A stretch of DNA of 18,865 nucleotides from JBHHYS01 sp046757645 (GTDB lineage Bacteria; Acidobacteriota; Terriglobia; Acidiferrales; 2-02-FULL-67-57), in contig JBHHYS010000047.1 of the NCBI GenBank assembly GCA_046757645.1, positions 1 to 18,865 on the forward strand, written 5' to 3'. A program made the position numbers and the translations under genes. Position 1 is the first letter of the stretch. Each line of letters begins with the position of its first letter. The notes under the pieces were generated by a model. That model was not told the DNA's origin and did no database searches. It saw nothing but the letters and a program-made list of their open reading frames with translations. Below are positions 6,051 to 14,414 of the stretch, piece by piece.

Positions 6051-6692
6051 ATGCCGCCTCGCCCCCGCCAATTCGTCCTCTGGGTGGCCCTGGCCGCAAC
6101 CAGCGTGGCGGCGCCGGGGGCTGGGTCGCGGTTCGACCCCCAACGCTTTCCCGCCCGCGACTCCCATCAGGGCGTCACCATCGCCGCGCGACCCGTCGCC
6201 GACACACCTGAGGCGGAAGCTATCTTCGGAAAGAACGCGGCCCCGACGCGCGCCGGCGTCCTGCCGGTGGAATTGATTGTGGCCAACGAACGCCCGCAGG
6301 CGGTGCGGGTGGCGCTGGAGCGAATCGTCATTGTCACCGACAACGCTAAATTCGAACAGGTCAGCCCGGAGGAGATCGCCTGGGCGCTCTATCCGCCCCC
6401 GAAGACCAAGCGGCCCATCGATTCGACCCGCCTGCCTTCCCGCCTGCCCCGGGATAAGAAGCGCTTGCGGCGCGAAGAGGCGGAAGCGGCGCTCCGCCGC
6501 GCGGCGTTGCGGGCGGCGGTGGTGCCCGCGGGCGGCGCCGCGCGCGGCTTTCGCTATTTCGCCCTGGGAGAAAAACCCCTCAACCTGGCCGTGAGCCGCG
6601 TCTACATCCCCGAAGTGGAGCGGGTGCCCACCGGCGAGCGCCTGCTTTATTTCGAAATCAGCCTGAAGCCCTACGCCGAACCCAAGCCCTGA
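6051..6692 (+). CDS. secreted hypothetical protein
   Basis: A 213-residue protein of no family I can name. It starts at ATG 6051 with a basic N-terminus and hydrophobic segment (FVLWVALAATSVAAPGAGS), consistent with a signal peptide cleaved near residue 20-26. The mature part has a beta-rich segment, AGVLPVELIVANERPQAVRV, reminiscent of an immunoglobulin-like or periplasmic accessory domain. A charged Arg/Lys/Glu helical stretch follows at about 125-160 (RLPRDKKRLRREEAEAALRR). Then come GFRYFALGEKPLNLAVSRVY and a final beta part with RLLYFEISLKP. There is no strong Shine-Dalgarno. It is divergent from waaA and separated from uvrD by 100 nt, so it is probably monocistronic. Codon use matches its neighbours. 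Confidence 0.75.
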   Translation: MPPRPRQFVLWVALAATSVAAPGAGSRFDPQRFPARDSHQGVTIAARPVADTPEAEAIFGKNAAPTRAGVLPVELIVANERPQAVRVALERIVIVTDNAKFEQVSPEEIAWALYPPPKTKRPIDSTRLPSRLPRDKKRLRREEAEAALRRAALRAAVVPAGGAARGFRYFALGEKPLNLAVSRVYIPEVERVPTGERLLYFEISLKPYAEPKP

Positions 6693-6763
6693 GACATCTC
6701 GCCATCGCCGAGAGAAGATTCTCCCCCGGGGGATTTGGGTTTCCGGTGGCGGATTTTCTTAGG

Positions 6764-6769
6764 TAGAAT
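6764..6769 (+). promoter_or_regulatory. possible -10 element for the helicase gene
   Basis: TAGAAT lies 23 nt before the ATG at 6793. No matching -35 is evident, and a 12-bp palindrome TCCCCCGGGGGA sits upstream at 6722-6733. Weak evidence. Confidence 0.3.
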
Positions 6770-6792
6770 GAGTCGCTTCCGGGCATCTCACG

Positions 6793-9039
6793 ATGTCGAA
6801 TCTCCTCGACCAACTGAACCCGCGCCAGCGCGAGGCGGTCACTTCAACCGAAGGGCCGCTGCTGGTGGTGGCCGGGGCGGGCACGGGCAAGACCCGGGTC
6901 ATCACCTACCGCATTGCCTACCTGATTGAGCAGCACAAGGCGCGCCCGGAAGAAATCCTCGCAGTCACCTTCACCAACAAAGCGGCCGCCGAGATGCGCC
7001 AGCGGGTGGAGCAGTTGGTGCCGGCCGCCCGGCCGCGAGCGCCGTGGACCTTCACCTTCCACTCCTTTTGCGCGCGACTCCTGCGGCGGGAGGCAGCGGC
7101 GCTCGGCCGGCCGCCGGACTTCTCCATCTACGACGACGAGGATCAGGAGCGCCTGGTGCGGGCGCTGCTCAAGGAGCGGGGCGAGGACGACCGCGCCTGG
7201 GTGGCCCGCGGGATTGTGGAGCGCATCAGCCACGCCAAGACCGCGGGGCGCACCCCGCAAGACTGGCAGGAGAGCCCCAATCCCCAGGAACGCCGGCTGG
7301 CGGAGCTGTTTGCTCGCTACCAGGAGGGGCTGCGCGCCGCCAACGCGCTCGACTTCGACGACCTGCTGCTCGAGGCGGTGCGGCTGCTGGCCGAGCACCC
7401 GGCAGCCCGCGCCCGCTGGCAGCAACGATTCCGCTACCTGCACGTGGACGAATACCAGGACACCAACCGGCCACAGTACGAGCTGGTGCGCTGGCTGGCG
7501 GGCTGGCCCGATGCGGGTGAGCGGGCCAACGTCTGCGTGGTGGGCGATGAAGACCAGTCCATCTACGCTTGGCGCGGCGCCGACTACAGCAACATCTTCC
7601 GCTTCGAGCAGGATTTTCCCGGCACCCGGCTGATCCTGCTCGAGCAGAACTACCGCTCCACCCAGCCGATTCTCGACGTGGCCACCGCCGTCATCCAGAA
7701 CAACGTGGCTCGCAAGGGCAAAGTGCTCTGGTGCCAGAAAGAAGAAGGCCCCCTGGCCTGCCTCTACGAAGCCCCCGACGCCATCGGCGAAGCCCAGTTC
7801 GTGGCCGCGAAGCTCTGGAGCGATCGCCGGCACGACCCCAGCCGCCGCATCGCGGTGCTCTACCGCACGAACGCCCAGTCGCGCCTCTACGAAGAGGCCC
7901 TGCGCGGGCTGGAGATCCCCTACCGGGTGGTGGGCGGCTTCAGTTTCTACAAACGCGCCGAGGTGAAGGATCTGCTCGCCTATGTGCGGGCGGCGCGCAA
8001 CCCGCGCGACGCCCAGAGCCTGGTGCGCATCCTCAACCTCCCCCCCCGCGGCATCGGCCCGGCTACCCTCGCCGGACTCGCCGCCATCGCCCGCGACCAC
8101 AAGCTGTCCCTCTGGGAGGCCCTGGAAGAGAAGAAGAACAAAGAGTTGCGCCAGTTCAGAGAACTCATGCTCTCCATTCAAGCGGCGCTCGAAAGCGAAT
8201 CCTTCCCCGCGGGGCTGGAATTCATTCTCACCCACAGCGGCTATCAGCGCTGGCTGGAAGAGCAGCACACCCCCGCGGCGGAGCGGCGGCTCGAAAACCT
8301 GCAGGAGTTGATTGCCGCGGCGGAGGAGAGCGAGGCGCGCGGCGAGTCCCTCGACTCCTTCCTTGACCGCGCCGCCCTGGTGAGCGACACCGACGACTAC
8401 GACGCTGCCGCCCCCGTCACCCTGATGACGCTGCACAGCGCCAAGGGCACCGAGTTCGACACCGTGTTCCTGGTGGGACTGGAAGAGGGCTTGCTCCCGC
8501 ACAGCCGCGCACTGGCCCGCGAGACTGACATCGAAGAAGAGCGCCGACTCTGCTATGTGGGGATGACGCGGGCCAAGAGCGAACTCTACTTGCTGCGCGC
8601 CCAGCGGCGGCGCTCCTGGGCAAGCGGGGAAAGCGAAGAAACCGAGGCGTCGCGCTTCCTGGGGGAAATACCCGCGGCCCTGGTCGAATGCCGGGGCGGG
8701 CAAGCGCTTCCCGCGCCCGCGGTTCACGCCGGCGAGGGCGCTTGGACCTACGAGCCCTTGGCAGAGACTCGGTTGGCGGTCGGCGGAGCGCCACCGGCTC
8801 GCCGCCGGGGCGGGGCGCGGCAGCACCGCCGGAAGCGGGACGATCTGGTGTCGCACCCATCCCCTCATCGCCACGACCCGCGCTACCCTTTGGGGTGCAC
8901 GGTGCGCCACGTCAAGTTCGGCGACGGCACGGTGCTGGCGGTGGACGGTGAAGGCGCCGAGCGCAAGATTGTGGTGCACTTTTTCAACTACGGCCGGAAG
9001 AAACTGATGGAGAAATACGCCGGCCTGGAAAGAGTGTAA
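6793..9039 (+). CDS. pcrA: ATP-dependent DNA helicase, UvrD/PcrA type
   Basis: A 748-residue superfamily 1A 3'-5' helicase used in nucleotide excision and mismatch repair, removal of RecA filaments and transcription-coupled repair. Motifs in order: Q-motif LNPRQREAV at 8-16; Walker A GAGTGKT at 28-34; Ia TFTNKAAAEM; Walker B region DEYQD at 219-223; motif III GDEDQSIYAWRGA from 251; motif IV LEQNYRST; motif V TLMTLHSAKGTEFDTVFLVG; motif VI EERRLCYVGMTRAKSELYLL. The last about 60 residues (YPLGCTVRHVKFGDGTVLAV ... LMEKYAGLERV) are the Tudor-like C-terminal domain that contacts RNA polymerase in PcrA/UvrD. That tail favours PcrA/UvrD over Rep. Length is normal for the family. It may be co-transcribed with the permease 61 nt downstream. 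Confidence 0.93.
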   Translation: MSNLLDQLNPRQREAVTSTEGPLLVVAGAGTGKTRVITYRIAYLIEQHKARPEEILAVTFTNKAAAEMRQRVEQLVPAARPRAPWTFTFHSFCARLLRREAAALGRPPDFSIYDDEDQERLVRALLKERGEDDRAWVARGIVERISHAKTAGRTPQDWQESPNPQERRLAELFARYQEGLRAANALDFDDLLLEAVRLLAEHPAARARWQQRFRYLHVDEYQDTNRPQYELVRWLAGWPDAGERANVCVVGDEDQSIYAWRGADYSNIFRFEQDFPGTRLILLEQNYRSTQPILDVATAVIQNNVARKGKVLWCQKEEGPLACLYEAPDAIGEAQFVAAKLWSDRRHDPSRRIAVLYRTNAQSRLYEEALRGLEIPYRVVGGFSFYKRAEVKDLLAYVRAARNPRDAQSLVRILNLPPRGIGPATLAGLAAIARDHKLSLWEALEEKKNKELRQFRELMLSIQAALESESFPAGLEFILTHSGYQRWLEEQHTPAAERRLENLQELIAAAEESEARGESLDSFLDRAALVSDTDDYDAAAPVTLMTLHSAKGTEFDTVFLVGLEEGLLPHSRALARETDIEEERRLCYVGMTRAKSELYLLRAQRRRSWASGESEETEASRFLGEIPAALVECRGGQALPAPAVHAGEGAWTYEPLAETRLAVGGAPPARRRGGARQHRRKRDDLVSHPSPHRHDPRYPLGCTVRHVKFGDGTVLAVDGEGAERKIVVHFFNYGRKKLMEKYAGLERV

Positions 9040-9100
9040 GGGAGAGAGGGGTGCCGAGCACCTCGTCCGGACTTTTTCCCGGAGGAAGGAAAGTGGGCGT

Positions 9101-10621
9101 GTGAGCTCGCAACTGCTGCGCAGGAAGAGCATTGACCGGCTGATCGCCGAAACCGACGAGCCCGGCCGGCGGCTGAAGCGGGTGTTGGGGCCGTGGAGCT
9201 TGGTGGCCCTGGGGGTGGGGGCGGTGATTGGCGCCGGGGTGTGGACGCTCTCCGGCACGGCGGCGCTGGGAATGAAAGTAGCCGTGCCCTCCATCTGGCA
9301 TGCCCCGGTGCTCGACCTGGTGCTGCACGGCTCCCAGGCCACCGGGATCAGTGGCCGCCCGGGCGCCGGGCCGGCGGTGGCGCTGAGCTACGTGCTGGTG
9401 GCGCTCGCCTCCGCGTTTGCGGCCTTGTGTTACGCCGAGCTGGCTTCGATGATCCCGGTGGCCGGCAGCGCCTATACCTACAGCTATGCCACCCTGGGGG
9501 AAATCTTCGCCTGGATCATCGGCTGGGACCTGGTGCTGGAGTACGCGGTCTCGAACATGGCGGTGGCTGTCGCCTTCAGCGGCTATCTCGACAGCCTGCT
9601 GCGGGGCATCGGCCTGCACCTCCCCCCGGAGTTCACCACCCCTGTGTTCAGCGCCGGGGGCTACGCGGGAGGAATCTTCAACCTGCCCGCCTTCCTGATC
9701 ATCATGTTCCTCACCGTGCTGCTGGTGATTGGCATCCGCGAGAGCGCCCGGGCGAACACGGTTATGGTGTTCATCAAAGTGGTGGCGATTCTGCTCTTCG
9801 TGATCGGGGCGGCCAAGTACGTGAGCGTGGACAACCTGCGCCCCTTCGCCCCCAATGGCGCCCAAGGGGTGCTGACCGGGGCGGCGCTGGTGTTCTTCGC
9901 TTTCATCGGCTTCGATTCCGTCTCCACCGCCGCCGAGGAGTGTCGCAACCCCCAAAAAGACATGCCCTTCGGCATCATCACCACCCTGGTCGTCTGCATG
10001 GTGCTCTACGTGGGGGTGGCGGTGGTGTTGACCGGCATTATCCCCTACACCCAGATTGATCCGCGGGCACCGGTGTCGAGCGCCCTGAAGCAGTTGGGGC
10101 TGGGGTGGCTGGAGTTCTGGGTGACGGTGGGGGCGCTGTTCGGGATGATCAGCTCGCTCCTGGTCTATCAACTTGGCCAGGCACGCATCTGGTTTGCGAT
10201 GTCGCGCGACCGCCTGCTGCCGGGCAGCTTCTCCCGGGTGCACCGGCGCTTTCAGACCCCGCACGTCAGCACCTGGGTGGCGGGCTTCGTGGTGGCCATC
10301 CCCGCCGGCATCTGGGACATCGGGGAGTTGGCCGAGCTCTCGAACATCGGCACCCTGTTCGCCTTCGCGCTGGTGTGCACCGGGGTGCTGGTGCTGCGCC
10401 GCGCCCGGCCGGGCTTGCGCCGCCCCTTCCGGGTGCCGGGGGTGCCGCTGGTGCCGGTGCTGGGAATTCTCAGTTGCCTAATTCTGATGACTTCTCTACC
10501 CTTGATTACCTGGGGGCGGTTTTTGGTGTGGCTGGCAATCGGGCTGGTGATTTATTTCGCTTATAGTCGCCAGCGCAGCCAGCTCCGGGCGGCCCCCGGG
10601 GAGGGCCGCGGCGAGGCATAA
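9101..10621 (+). CDS. amino acid permease, APC superfamily
   Basis: A 506-residue integral membrane protein. The start is GTG at 9101 with GGAGGAAGGA about 10 nt upstream. A basic cytoplasmic N-terminus precedes the first helix, SLVALGVGAVIGAGVWTLSG, whose GAVIGAG break is the substrate-binding unwound helix of APC transporters. Further helices include YVLVALASAFAALCYAELAS, the PVAGSAYTYSYATLGEIFAW segment typical of cationic amino acid transporter-like permeases, and ALVFFAFIGFDSVSTAAEE, giving about 12-14 membrane segments in all. The C-terminal part has ARIWFAMSRDRLLPGSFSRV, also characteristic of the CAT branch. Probably an amino acid-proton symporter or exchanger; the substrate cannot be told. 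The next gene begins 9 nt downstream, suggesting an operon with the exported hydrolase-like protein and the deaminase. Confidence 0.87.
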   Translation: MSSQLLRRKSIDRLIAETDEPGRRLKRVLGPWSLVALGVGAVIGAGVWTLSGTAALGMKVAVPSIWHAPVLDLVLHGSQATGISGRPGAGPAVALSYVLVALASAFAALCYAELASMIPVAGSAYTYSYATLGEIFAWIIGWDLVLEYAVSNMAVAVAFSGYLDSLLRGIGLHLPPEFTTPVFSAGGYAGGIFNLPAFLIIMFLTVLLVIGIRESARANTVMVFIKVVAILLFVIGAAKYVSVDNLRPFAPNGAQGVLTGAALVFFAFIGFDSVSTAAEECRNPQKDMPFGIITTLVVCMVLYVGVAVVLTGIIPYTQIDPRAPVSSALKQLGLGWLEFWVTVGALFGMISSLLVYQLGQARIWFAMSRDRLLPGSFSRVHRRFQTPHVSTWVAGFVVAIPAGIWDIGELAELSNIGTLFAFALVCTGVLVLRRARPGLRRPFRVPGVPLVPVLGILSCLILMTSLPLITWGRFLVWLAIGLVIYFAYSRQRSQLRAAPGEGRGEA

Positions 10622-10630
10622 CAACTTACG

Positions 10631-11476
10631 ATGCTCCGGGGCCAACACGCACAGGCAGGGACGCTGCTGCTGGTAGGTTTCTTGCTACTGGCGCAGCCGC
10701 CCGCCGCACCCGCCTGGGAAGGGCGCGCCCACCGGCTGATCGCCGCCCGCGCCATCGGGTCCCTGCCCTATCCGCTGCGCGGCTTCTTCGAGGCCAACCG
10801 TCTCTCTCTGGTGCAGCTCTGCGCCGACCCCAGCCTGTGGGGCGAGGTGCCGCGGCGCCCGGAGCAGGGGTTTATCCAGCTCGACTTCTACGGCCGCTTT
10901 CCCTTCCCCGAGCTGCCGCGGGACTACAACGACAGCGTGCGCAAGTTCGGCCGGGAAACCCTGACCGAGCACGGCATCCTGCCCTGGCAGGTGGGGACCT
11001 ACAGCCTGAAACTGGAGGAGGCGTTTCGGAACCAGCAGTGGGACCAGGTGAAACTCTACGCCGCGGTGCTGGCGCGCTACGTGGGCGAGGCCCACGACCC
11101 CTTCAACACCACCATGAACTCCAACGGTCAGCTGTCCAACCAGCTCGGGGTGGAGTCGCGCTATGCCATCAGCCTGGTGGATCGCTACCAGATGTTTTTC
11201 ATCATCCGCCCGGGGGGCGCCTACAAGATCGAGGACCCCACCGCGCACGCCTTCGGGATGGTGCTCGAGGCCCATACCTGGGTGGATAACATTCTGCTGG
11301 CCGACAGCCAGGCGCGGTCCGGCAAGCTCGATTACAACGACGACTACTACGACGCCTTCTACACCGCCGCCGGCCCCATCCTCATCCGGCAGTTGACCAA
11401 TGCCAGCCAGAACGTGGGCGCCTACTGGTACACTGCCTGGGTGAACGCCGGCTCCCCCACCCCGCCCCTCCGCTGA
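10631..11476 (+). CDS. exported S1/P1-nuclease or Zn-phospholipase C-like protein
   Basis: A 281-residue exported protein. Residues 1-28 form a signal peptide (hydrophobic LLLVGFLLLAQPPAAPA) ending just before Trp29. The mature start WEGRAHRLIA, with Trp29 and His34, matches the zinc site of the S1/P1 nuclease and bacterial zinc-dependent phospholipase C fold, in which the N-terminal Trp and a following His bind metal. Other plausible metal-site segments are LTEHGILPWQ at 111-120, YVGEAHDPFN at 150-159 (His155, Asp156), HAFG at 206 and EAHTWVDN at 213-220 (His215). P1-type enzymes hydrolyse single-stranded nucleic acid or 3'-nucleotides; PLC-type enzymes cleave phospholipids. Sequence alone does not decide between them. 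It sits 9 nt after the permease and 6 nt before the deaminase, so the three genes are probably transcribed together. Confidence 0.72.
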   Translation: MLRGQHAQAGTLLLVGFLLLAQPPAAPAWEGRAHRLIAARAIGSLPYPLRGFFEANRLSLVQLCADPSLWGEVPRRPEQGFIQLDFYGRFPFPELPRDYNDSVRKFGRETLTEHGILPWQVGTYSLKLEEAFRNQQWDQVKLYAAVLARYVGEAHDPFNTTMNSNGQLSNQLGVESRYAISLVDRYQMFFIIRPGGAYKIEDPTAHAFGMVLEAHTWVDNILLADSQARSGKLDYNDDYYDAFYTAAGPILIRQLTNASQNVGAYWYTAWVNAGSPTPPLR

Positions 11477-11482
11477 GTCCCC

Positions 11483-12544
11483 ATGGCCGGCCCCCTCCCC
11501 GCCGACCCCCTGGCGGTGCCCGCGTGGATTGAGCGGCTCCCCAAAGCCGAACTTCACCTCCACCTGGAAGGGACCGCCACCCCGGAAATCCTGGTGGCGC
11601 TGGCGCGCCAGCACCACGGGCGCGACCTGCCCCTCGAAGAAGCCCGGCAGCGCTTCACCTACCGCGGCTTCATCGGCTTCCTGCTCGCCTTCAAGTGGGT
11701 GAGCGAGCAGTTGCGCACCCCGGAGGACTACGCCTTCTTGCTGCGGCACCTCCTGGCGCGCCTGCACCAGCAAAACGTGCTCTATGCCGAAATCACCCTG
11801 TCGGCGGGGGTGCTGCTCTCGAAGCGGCGCGATCTGGACGCGGTCTTCACCGCCCTGGTGGCGGCCGGGGAAGAAGCCGGCAAAGAACATCCCGTCGAAG
11901 TGCGCTGGATTTTCGACGGGGTGCGCAACTTCGGCGCCGAGCACGTCGCCCAGGTGGCTGCGTGCGCTCTGCGCTGGAAAAATGCCGGGGTGGTGGGCTT
12001 CGGGATTGGCGGCGACGAGCAGCGGGGCCCGGCGGAACTCTTCCGCGCCACCTTCGAGAAGGTGCGCGCCGCTGGCCTGCGGGTTACCGTGCACGCCGGC
12101 GAAACCGCGGGCCCGGAAAGCATCTGGGGAGCGGTACGAGCGCTGGGCGCCGAGCGTATCGGCCACGGCCTCGCCGCCTTTCAGGATCCGGAACTGCTCG
12201 ACTACCTGGCACGCCAGCAGATTCCCCTGGAGGTGTGTCCCACCAGCAACCGGCGCACCGGGGCGCTGGCCCAACAGACCGGCAGCGACGATTTGCGCTG
12301 CCACCCCTTAGTGGACTACTGCCGGCGGGGCCTACGAGTCACGCTCAACACCGACGACCCCGGCCTGTTTGACACTACGCTCAATGCCGAGTATGCCCGG
12401 GCGCACCGCCTGGGGCTGGCCCGCGCCGAACTCGTGCGGGTGGCCGAGACCGCCTTCGAAGCCGCCTTCTGCGAACAGGCCACCCGAGGGGCCTTGCTGG
12501 CGCGCTTTCGCGCCGTCGTGGCCGCGCTCAAGGCTTCAGGGTAG
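11483..12544 (+). CDS. adenosine deaminase-family protein
   Basis: A 353-residue metal-dependent amidohydrolase-type purine deaminase. Zinc and catalytic motifs are all visible: HLHLEG with His25 and His27; FGIGGDE; HAGE at 204-207 with catalytic Glu207; RIGHG with His228; CPTSN; NTDDP at 289-293 with Asp291/Asp292. Adenosine deaminase converts adenosine to inosine in the cytoplasm. The same fold also covers adenine deaminase and aminodeoxyfutalosine deaminase of the futalosine menaquinone route. I cannot separate these by eye, so no symbol is given. The ATG is 6 nt after the preceding stop with no clear Shine-Dalgarno, suggesting coupling. With the upstream exported nuclease-like protein it could take part in nucleoside salvage; this is inference. 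A hairpin follows directly after the stop. Confidence 0.88.
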   Translation: MAGPLPADPLAVPAWIERLPKAELHLHLEGTATPEILVALARQHHGRDLPLEEARQRFTYRGFIGFLLAFKWVSEQLRTPEDYAFLLRHLLARLHQQNVLYAEITLSAGVLLSKRRDLDAVFTALVAAGEEAGKEHPVEVRWIFDGVRNFGAEHVAQVAACALRWKNAGVVGFGIGGDEQRGPAELFRATFEKVRAAGLRVTVHAGETAGPESIWGAVRALGAERIGHGLAAFQDPELLDYLARQQIPLEVCPTSNRRTGALAQQTGSDDLRCHPLVDYCRRGLRVTLNTDDPGLFDTTLNAEYARAHRLGLARAELVRVAETAFEAAFCEQATRGALLARFRAVVAALKASG

Positions 12545-12563
12545 GGCAAGGGCTTGCTTGCCC
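12544..12563. terminator. hairpin after the deaminase gene (possible terminator)
   Basis: GGGCAAG (12544-12550), loop GGCTTG, CTTGCCC (12557-12563): a perfect 7-bp stem starting at the last base of the TAG stop. It has no T-tract, so intrinsic termination is uncertain. It lies between convergent genes, where a terminator is expected. Confidence 0.4.
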
Positions 12564-12624
12564 CGCCCAAGACTAGCTGCGGTGCCCTTCCAGGGGGTTC
12601 GAGCCGTCTGAGGGCGGCAAAATC

Positions 12625-12825
12625 CTAGCGTTCCACGTCGAAGTAGATGCGCGCCATGGCGCGATACTGAGTGATCTTCTCGCCTTCGAGCGCCATTTCC
12701 AGCTCGGCGATCCGCGCCCACTTCATCCCCCGCACGCTCCGCGCGGCTTCCGCCACCGGGTTCTCCGCCGCCTTGGCGAAACTTTGCGTCGAGACCCCAA
12801 CCACGTCTATCACTTTTTGCGCCAC
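12625..12825 (-). CDS. dodecin family flavin-binding protein
   Basis: A 66-residue protein matching the dodecin family in length and pattern: KVIDVVGVSTQSFAKAAENP, then EAARSVRGMKWARIAELE and KITQYRAMARIYFDVE. Dodecins assemble into hollow dodecamers that store or buffer riboflavin, FMN or FAD; Trp36 of the family stacks on the isoalloxazine ring, and here a Trp is at exactly position 36 (RGMKWARI). The start is GTG at 12825-12823 with GGAGAG about 6 nt upstream. It is convergent with the deaminase gene. The 174 nt upstream, to the end of the DUF4097 gene, show nothing else I can support. The flavin role is family knowledge. Confidence 0.9.
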   Translation of the reverse strand: MAQKVIDVVGVSTQSFAKAAENPVAEAARSVRGMKWARIAELEMALEGEKITQYRAMARIYFDVER

Positions 12826-12999
12826 GGGCCACTCTCCTGTTTCTCAAAGTATGCCTTCACAGGTTAGCAGAGACGCTGGGCGCGGGCGTAGTGGATAACC
12901 GGGGCGCCCGGACGGTGCGAACCGGGTGGCGGGGCAATTTCAGCAGGTGGAGTCTGTGCGCGAGGAGCGCTTGAGCGGCCTGCCGGTTCCCCTCAACGC

Positions 13000-13818
13000 C
13001 TAACGAGTCAGGCTGAGGGTGCCTTTGTAGGACTCGAAGGTGAGCCGCGGCCCGCGCCCGGAGCCCACCGTCCCCCGCAGGTGCTCTCGCTTGTGGCGGC
13101 GGTCACGGCGGGTGGTCACCTCGACCGGAAAATCGCTGCGGAAGTCTGCCCGCCGCCCCAGCCGGGCTTCGAAGCTGAAGTCATCCTCGGGGTTGACCCG
13201 CACCCGCACGTCGCCTTTGTAGGTCTCGATGGCGGAGTCGCCGGTGAGGTCAAGGATGTTCAGGCGCGCCCAGCCCTTGTAGGTTTCGAACTCCAGCGCG
13301 CCGCGGAAATCTTCCAGCGCCAGGTCGCCCTTGTAGGTGTCCACCCGCAACTGACCCGCGAGGTTCGCCAGGCGAATGGATGACTTGTAGTCTTTCAACT
13401 CCAAGCGCACCCGGCGGGGGACGCGAATCTCATAGTCAACGAAGGGCGTGGTGCTCAGGTGGAAGCCAATCGTAATCTTGCGGCGCTGGCGCGACCGGGA
13501 GCGGATGCGCACCGTATCCCCCCACCGCTCGACTTCCACCTCGGCCTCCTCCCCCCCGGAACCACCCCAGAACAGATCGCCCGGGCGCACCCGGGCGCGG
13601 ATGTCCACTTCGGGCTTGTCCCAACCGGTGATGCTTATCTCGCCCTTGTAGGCTTTCAGCTCCACCCGACCCCCGGGAGGAAGCGGTTCCACAAAGTGGA
13701 ATTCGCGCTCCTCCCCGCCGGCACCGTTGCTGCTGACCACTACACAGCCGGCGGCTCCGAGCGCCGCCAGCGCCAGCCCGAGACTCAGGAGCCCTGCCGT
13801 CTTGCCTGGCCCGCGCAT
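13000..13818 (-). CDS. DUF4097-like lipoprotein with six YK(G) repeats
   Basis: A 272-residue exported protein. The N-terminus has a basic start, a hydrophobic stretch and LGAAGC with Cys25, an atypical but plausible lipobox (Ala rather than Leu at -3), so it may be lipid-anchored. The mature part is beta-rich and carries the recurring unit [VLAF]E[LTS]xYK[GS]xxx[LI]. YK pairs occur at 57-58, 144-145, 162-163, 180-181, 200-201 and 264-265, consistent with successive rungs of a right-handed beta solenoid as in DUF4097/adhesin-like domains. The spacing of 18-20 residues for the central four fits one coil each. The ATG at 13818 has a good Shine-Dalgarno (AGGGGGTG). No enzymatic motif is visible. 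DUF4097 proteins are often of unknown function and near anti-sigma factor or envelope genes; no such partner is seen here. Confidence 0.82.
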   Translation of the reverse strand: MRGPGKTAGLLSLGLALAALGAAGCVVVSSNGAGGEEREFHFVEPLPPGGRVELKAYKGEISITGWDKPEVDIRARVRPGDLFWGGSGGEEAEVEVERWGDTVRIRSRSRQRRKITIGFHLSTTPFVDYEIRVPRRVRLELKDYKSSIRLANLAGQLRVDTYKGDLALEDFRGALEFETYKGWARLNILDLTGDSAIETYKGDVRVRVNPEDDFSFEARLGRRADFRSDFPVEVTTRRDRRHKREHLRGTVGSGRGPRLTFESYKGTLSLTR

Positions 13819-13924
13819 ACTTCACCCCCTGGCAGCCTTCCACCACTCCTCTACGGAAAGAGCCCGGGAAAAGTTCCCTCGCGCCGCGGGGCGAGTTGTC
13901 CGAGAGGGAGATCGAAGGGAGCTT

Positions 13925-13947
13925 GTCCCTCGACTTTCGCTCGGGAC
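13925..13947. repeat. intergenic copy of the CCCGAGCG...GTCGAGGG repeat
   Basis: GTCCC (13925-13929) and GGGAC (13943-13947) bracket the repeat. The 19-mer at 13927-13945 is the exact reverse complement of 4628-4646 within lpxK. It lies in the 200-nt gap between the lipoprotein and VOC genes, where no gene is seen. Confidence 0.65.
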
Positions 13948-14018
13948 GCTAAGCGGCAGTTGAACCGTCGCAGGGTCCCGGACCACCGCCCGACGCCCCA
14001 GCCGGCCCGGCGCATCGC

Positions 14019-14408
14019 CTACTCGGTGGGTAGCGCGCAGAGCTCGACGCGGTTGCCGTCGGGGTCGTCGAAGTAGATGGAGCGAGCGTTCCAGGCATCA
14101 AAGCGCACCGGGCCTTCGAACTCGATGCGCTTCGCTTTCAAGTGCGCCATTGCCGCGTCGAGTTCCTCCGGGGCGATGCGCAGGGCAAAGTGCACCGGCC
14201 CGTGGATGTGCTCGGCGCCGTAGCTCAGCGGTCCGGTGGTCAGCCCAATTCGCTGCGGCGTGCCCGGCGCCCCCGCCCACAGCCAGAGGAAATTCTTCTC
14301 CGGCTGATTGTCCACCTTCAGGCCCACCACGTCCTGATAGAAGGCGGCGGCTTGGTCTACGCCCTTCACCACCAGCACGATCTCCGAAATCCCTTTCACC
14401 GAGAACAT
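14019..14408 (-). CDS. VOC family (glyoxalase/bleomycin resistance-fold) protein
   Basis: A 129-residue single-domain VOC protein from the ATG at 14408. The frame is open nine codons further, but AGGAGG 6 nt upstream (14415-14420) supports this start. Visible pattern: two beta-alpha-beta-beta-beta units, SEIVLVVKGVDQAAAFYQDV followed by VGLKVDN, then GPVHFALRI (His as likely metal ligand) with the EELDAAMAHLKAKRIEFEGP helix, and the terminal IYFDDPDGNRVELC, whose glutamate is the usual last ligand. Members include glyoxalase I, extradiol dioxygenases and antibiotic-binding proteins; the substrate cannot be inferred here. It is divided from the MFS gene by 68 nt and from the lipoprotein by 200 nt, so it may be monocistronic. 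Confidence 0.85.
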   Translation of the reverse strand: MFSVKGISEIVLVVKGVDQAAAFYQDVVGLKVDNQPEKNFLWLWAGAPGTPQRIGLTTGPLSYGAEHIHGPVHFALRIAPEELDAAMAHLKAKRIEFEGPVRFDAWNARSIYFDDPDGNRVELCALPTE

Positions 14409-14414
14409 GGCGGA

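Noticed and set aside
9050..9075. GGTGC/GCACC hairpin and GTCCGGAC followed by TTTTT between the helicase and permease genes as a terminator
   Set aside because: The stems are only 4-5 bp and the T-run overlaps the leader of the next gene, so support is too weak.
6844..9342. Very long open frame antisense to the helicase gene
   Set aside because: Long antisense frames are expected in GC-rich DNA. The product is low-complexity in character with no recognisable domain, and the sense strand encodes a complete, motif-perfect helicase.
10685..12304. Long open frame antisense to the nuclease-like and deaminase genes
   Set aside because: It spans two clear sense genes and shows no family signature, only Gly/Gln/His-rich composition.
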